NCBI RefSeq assembly: GCF_001612745.1
Contig: NZ_BDBA01000045.1
Location: 1-64,000 of the forward strand
Direction of reading: 5' to 3'
Origin: Nocardia amamiensis NBRC 102102
GTDB taxonomy: Bacteria > Actinomycetota > Actinomycetes > Mycobacteriales > Mycobacteriaceae
Length of the DNA: 64,000 nucleotides
Positions 61,081 through 64,000 of this stretch are shown here, in pieces. Positions within the stretch are counted from its first letter, which is position 1; each line of letters begins with the position of its first letter. Both the position numbers and the translations under genes were made by a program. The notes under the pieces were generated by a model. That model had not been told where the DNA came from. It worked only from the letters and a program-made list of their open reading frames with translations, and searched no databases.

Positions 61081-61845
61081 GTGTCTCGTCGCCCGAATAC
61101 CGCCGACACGCAAGTTCCCCATGGAGATGCCCGATCGGCAAGGGGTACACAGGCGGCTGGTCCATTTCCGTTCGACCGTCCGGCCTCACTCACCGACGCC
61201 GCGGTCATTCGCGCCAACGACTGGCGGGCATACACGGGCTTGTCGTATGTAGAGGACCATTGGAGCCTCAAGGTCTGGCCGCCCGGGTTCGCCGCGTACT
61301 ACTGGTATCTGACCTTCGCTGACGCCGCCCTTTCGGATATGGCCGCCGCCTGCCAGCAGCACCTCGACACCTTTCATCTCAATCACGTCCCACCGAGCGG
61401 GCTGCACCTGACACTCGTAAAAGTAGGCGCGGCGGACACGGTCGGTCCGTCAGAACTCTCCGCGTTCATTGCGGCAGCCGAGCGCACACTGGCCGATGTC
61501 GAACGGTTCCCACTGGAGATCGGGCCGCTGACTGGGTCTGCCAGCGCGATCCGCTTCTCGGTCGCGCCGTGGGACCGGCTCGTAGACCTGCATGCCAGCC
61601 TTCGGGAGAGCGTGATCAGCTTGCGGCCGACCAGCCCGCCCAAGCCAACCTCGCATTTCCGGCCGCACCTAGGTATCGCCTACCACAACCAGCGCCGCGA
61701 AGCGGCCCACATAATCAAGGACGTTGCAGCGCTGCGGGATATCCAGCCAGTTACCGTCAGCGTTGATACCGTCAAGCTGGTGCGGCTTTGGCGGTCGGAC
61801 CACCAATACCGGTGGGACGAATGCGCCGCTATCGCGCTTCGGTGA
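61081..61845 (+). CDS. 2H-phosphoesterase-like (2'-5' RNA ligase family) protein
   Basis: 254 aa with a GTG start. Two motifs of the LigT/2H fold: HLTLVKVG (about residue 103) and PHLGIAYHN (about 199). The first keeps H-x-T; the second reads H-x-G in place of H-x-[ST], so activity may be altered. Cytosolic. Genes of this group are often found next to XRE-TPR regulators in nocardiae and streptomycetes, as here (convergent neighbour). The substrate (cyclic phosphate nucleotides or RNA ends) is unknown. Confidence 0.68.
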   Translation: MSRRPNTADTQVPHGDARSARGTQAAGPFPFDRPASLTDAAVIRANDWRAYTGLSYVEDHWSLKVWPPGFAAYYWYLTFADAALSDMAAACQQHLDTFHLNHVPPSGLHLTLVKVGAADTVGPSELSAFIAAAERTLADVERFPLEIGPLTGSASAIRFSVAPWDRLVDLHASLRESVISLRPTSPPKPTSHFRPHLGIAYHNQRREAAHIIKDVAALRDIQPVTVSVDTVKLVRLWRSDHQYRWDECAAIALR

Positions 61846-63166
61846 GACGATCCGGTGCCGCGATCGTCTTGGCCGCGGCCGACCATTCACGCAGTTCACC
61901 GACGTAGTCGCTGGCTTTGCGGGTATCGACCATAGCCGCAACCTCCGCGAGCTCATGAGCACGCTGCCAGACCGAACGTATCGGATGGTCTCGCGAGACG
62001 TTGAGAGCTTCGAGGCCGAGGTCCATGGCGTGCTCGATGTCGCGGTTGCATTGATGGACCAGAGCAGTGGCGACATCCAGTCGGACGAGTGACCGGCTCC
62101 AGATCGAGTCGGATGCGTTGACCTGATCCTCAACCAATTGGCCGAATTCGAGGGTCTTGTCGTAATTGCCCGCCGAAAGATGGGCTGTGGCAGCGTTGGC
62201 CATCAGGCGCGCATCGCTGTAGGGCTCGAACGACAGGGCCGGGGTCAGTCCAGGCGGTGTTTCGACCTCGGAAGCTATGGACAGGGCTGCATCGATCGAT
62301 CGTTCTACGCCGATCGCATCGCCGATCTTGCCGAGCGCGCGGGACAGGCCGTTGGTGTATAGGCGGATCGCCTGTGCACCGTGACCTGCCAGCCGGATTC
62401 CCTCCTGCGCCAGTGCAATTGCCGTCCCGTAGTCACCCTGATAGTAGGCGCAGAAACTCTGCGTTCCCTTGACCCAGGCTTGCAGTTCTACGTCGCGGAC
62501 GAACTCAGCGATGCCGAGCGCTTCCTCGCTGTAGATAGTGGCGAAGTGAAACCGGCCGCGGTTGACAGCCATATACGCGAGCACGCCCGAGAGTCGGCCA
62601 GCCAGCTGGTAGAGCCGGTGCAGTTGCACCGGCTGATGACACTGCCCCAGAAGCGAGTCGACTTCTTGGCGCAGTGACCGCACCTCCGGTGCCAACCGCA
62701 CCGGCCCCTCCAGCTCGTAGCGATCGAGCACGTCGGCCAGCGCTATGTCGATGACGTCGAGCACGGCGTCACCGACCTCGGTGGCACGGAGGCGTCGCAT
62801 CCGCTGAATGACCTGAGCTGGGGACTCGAAGTCGTCATCGCTGCCGCCGGTGATGCGGGCCATTGCGGAAACGCCGATCTCTTGTCGCCGCTCGAACTCC
62901 TTGCGGCGCGACCGCCATACCTCCTCCCCCTCGGCCACGATCTGCTCGAATCTGGCGCGGTCTTCCGGAGTTGCCCGCTGGTCGAGGGTCGTATCCAAGA
63001 TGGCCTGGGTGGCGGAGCGGGGCTTCACCGCGCTCAGGCCAGCCCGCCAATTGACGACCGTCGTGGCCTCGAGACCGAGTAGAGCGGCGAAGTCGCGAAC
63101 CGATCGCCTCATGGCCTCTTGCAGCGCCGCCGCTTCGAACCCGGTCCACTCCCGCCCTCTGACCAT
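61829..63166 (-). CDS. XRE regulator with TPR-like C-terminal domain
   Basis: 445 aa from the ATG at 63164-63166 (AGGTGAG upstream; a GTG three codons earlier is possible). The N-terminal HTH starts FEAAALQEAMRRSVRDFAALLGL. A long helical-repeat domain follows, with TPR-like units such as AYYQGDYGTAIALAQEGIRLAGHG and AHLSAGNYDKTLEFGQLVEDQV (quoted in part). This resembles Streptomyces-type quorum/peptide-responsive regulators. The last codons overlap the 2H gene's 3' end by 17 bp. Confidence 0.8.
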   Translation of the reverse strand: MVRGREWTGFEAAALQEAMRRSVRDFAALLGLEATTVVNWRAGLSAVKPRSATQAILDTTLDQRATPEDRARFEQIVAEGEEVWRSRRKEFERRQEIGVSAMARITGGSDDDFESPAQVIQRMRRLRATEVGDAVLDVIDIALADVLDRYELEGPVRLAPEVRSLRQEVDSLLGQCHQPVQLHRLYQLAGRLSGVLAYMAVNRGRFHFATIYSEEALGIAEFVRDVELQAWVKGTQSFCAYYQGDYGTAIALAQEGIRLAGHGAQAIRLYTNGLSRALGKIGDAIGVERSIDAALSIASEVETPPGLTPALSFEPYSDARLMANAATAHLSAGNYDKTLEFGQLVEDQVNASDSIWSRSLVRLDVATALVHQCNRDIEHAMDLGLEALNVSRDHPIRSVWQRAHELAEVAAMVDTRKASDYVGELREWSAAAKTIAAPDRLTEAR

Positions 63167-63175
63167 AGGACTCAC

Positions 63176-63186
63176 CTAACCATTAG
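63176..63186. promoter_or_regulatory. Small inverted repeat before the XRE-TPR gene
   Basis: CTAA-CCA-TTAG, 10 bp upstream of the XRE-TPR start; a possible autoregulatory site. Confidence 0.3.
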
Positions 63187-63414
63187 CTAGCCGCATGACC
63201 TGGGTGAATACGTTCAGTAGCCCAACATTACCCGACCATTGCGCCGTCGCGCCCGAAACCGCCTGCGGGCAAAAGTTGAACCGGTACCCGGTTCCAAGCC
63301 GACGCCGCAATCACATGTACGGCGCACTGGGCCCGGTGAGCTGGGGCTGGTGGCGAAAGCCCTTGGCGCCGGGTACCTCCCACGATCTGAACGTCTCTCG
63401 AAACTGGAGTCCAT

Positions 63415-63630
63415 GTGACCGCCCATTCGCTTGCCATGTATCAACTCGTCGCACTCTGCGATGCCGCCGCTCATGCCGCGCCGATGCTGCCGTTCACTGT
63501 CGACCAAGCGCATGAGGTGATGCAGATTCACCTCAACTGCCGCGCGAAGAATTGCCCGCGCAAACAGGCCGCACTAGACACGCTCGCCGAGGCTGGGCGG
63601 GTGGTGCCGACCATGACCAAACCGCGGTGA
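63415..63630 (+). CDS. Small His/Cys protein with CPRK motif
   Basis: 71 aa with a GTG start and a GGAG five bases upstream. The last 45 residues carry PFTVDQAHEVMQIHLNC, four residues, then CPRKQAALDTLAEAGRVVP; the gene downstream repeats this unit. The His/Cys spacing (H...H-xx-C-xxxx-C) looks able to hold a metal, and similar small proteins are frequent in Nocardia and mycobacteria near accessory regulators. No function known. Confidence 0.65.
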   Translation: MTAHSLAMYQLVALCDAAAHAAPMLPFTVDQAHEVMQIHLNCRAKNCPRKQAALDTLAEAGRVVPTMTKPR

Positions 63631-63642
63631 GGGTGAACGGCC

Positions 63643-64000
63643 ATGCCACTGTGGCTGTCACTGACCCTCGCCGTCCTGGCCGGACTCGCAGCCATCGGCC
63701 TGCTGGCGGGCGTGATGCTCCTAGCGGTCGGCACTCCCGGCGATCCCGGTAGCAGGGCATCCTCAGCTGCGGCGAACAGTGCAGGGCAAATGTCGCGGCA
63801 CTCGAACCACGCAGGAGCACACAGCGTCTGGCCGCACGCCTGGACCCATCGTGCTCCGGATACACCATTCACGGTGAAGGAAGCCCATGACGAGATGCAG
63901 CGTCACCGTGACTGCCGCCTCGATCACTGCCCGCGCAAGGACGCTGCGTTCACCGTGCTGATCGAGACTGGGCGGGTGAGGCCGGACTCATCACGGCAGA
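63643..64000 (+). CDS. Membrane-anchored His/Cys (CPRK) protein, 3' end outside window
   Basis: At least 119 aa; the frame is open to the right edge. An N-terminal hydrophobic helix (LWLSLTLAVLAGLAAIGLLAG) is followed by a His/Ser-rich linker and a second copy of the preceding gene's domain: PFTVKEAHDEMQRHRDC, four residues, CPRKDAAFTVLIETGRVRP. Starts 12 nt after the previous stop; the two are probably co-transcribed. One is soluble, one membrane-bound, which suggests partner proteins. Confidence 0.65.
   Translation, partial: MPLWLSLTLAVLAGLAAIGLLAGVMLLAVGTPGDPGSRASSAAANSAGQMSRHSNHAGAHSVWPHAWTHRAPDTPFTVKEAHDEMQRHRDCRLDHCPRKDAAFTVLIETGRVRPDSSRQ

Overview
The window is high-GC actinobacterial chromosome, most likely Nocardia or a close relative within Mycobacteriales. 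Evidence: GTG/TTG starts are common, genes overlap by ATGA/GTGA, and there are WhiB, trHbO, mycobacterial-type NAD-glutamate dehydrogenase, DesA3/FNR-type desaturase genes and DUF5753/DUF6879 regulators. A long stretch also follows, from memory, the gene order of M. tuberculosis Rv2464c-Rv2478c (nei, rpiB, Rv2466c, pepN, Rv2468c, glbO/aglA/HNH, Rv2474c, thioesterase, gdh, ettA, ssb).

1-9433 (minus strand): a compact, mostly overlapping set of type IV secretion/conjugation-like genes of the TcpC/TcpE/VirB4/VirB6 type. It ends in a NlpC/P60-like protein that lacks its catalytic residues and a collagen-like Gly-Pro-Gln repeat protein that runs off the left edge. No relaxase, integrase or coupling protein is visible. 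9721-13155: ROK kinase, WhiB, MerR and a stand-alone asparagine-synthetase-type PP-loop protein. 13204-13400: tRNA-Pro and tRNA-Gly, followed by about 1.1 kb with no convincing gene. 14501-22889: a GGDEF protein, the nei-rpiB-M48 protease-DsbA-like block, a ferredoxin reductase, an ECF42-type sigma factor with its DGPF/YCII partner, and a NUDIX hydrolase.

22890-27631: a variable block between the NUDIX gene and pepN. It holds a divergent pair of small operons: four small genes on the minus strand, and an unknown gene plus DUF6879 plus an XRE/DUF5753 regulator on the plus strand. The DUF6879-XRE unit has been tandemly duplicated and the second XRE then lost. The block also contains purC and is bounded by a 55-bp direct repeat of the purC start region. 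27805-46837: the conserved housekeeping block (pepN, DUF5130, CtaJ-like, alpha-glucosidase, trHbO, HNH, AzlCD, thioesterase, NAD-GDH, EttA, SSB, threonine dehydratase). Two copies of a roughly 154-bp nested inverted-repeat element sit in opposite orientations just after two unrelated genes (21979 and 36366).

46834-60914: CopD/CtaG-type copper/oxidase assembly protein, tRNA-Arg, a class II amidotransferase, an MFS exporter, a three-gene ABC-2 exporter, DUF4389 protein, an Excalibur-like lipoprotein, DUF4254 protein, and the acyl desaturase-reductase pair with a divergent TetR. 61081-64000: a second accessory patch with a 2H-phosphoesterase-like protein, an XRE-TPR regulator, and two small genes sharing a His/Cys domain ending in CPRK; the second runs off the right edge. 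Several convergent gene pairs are separated by strong hairpins, listed as terminators.
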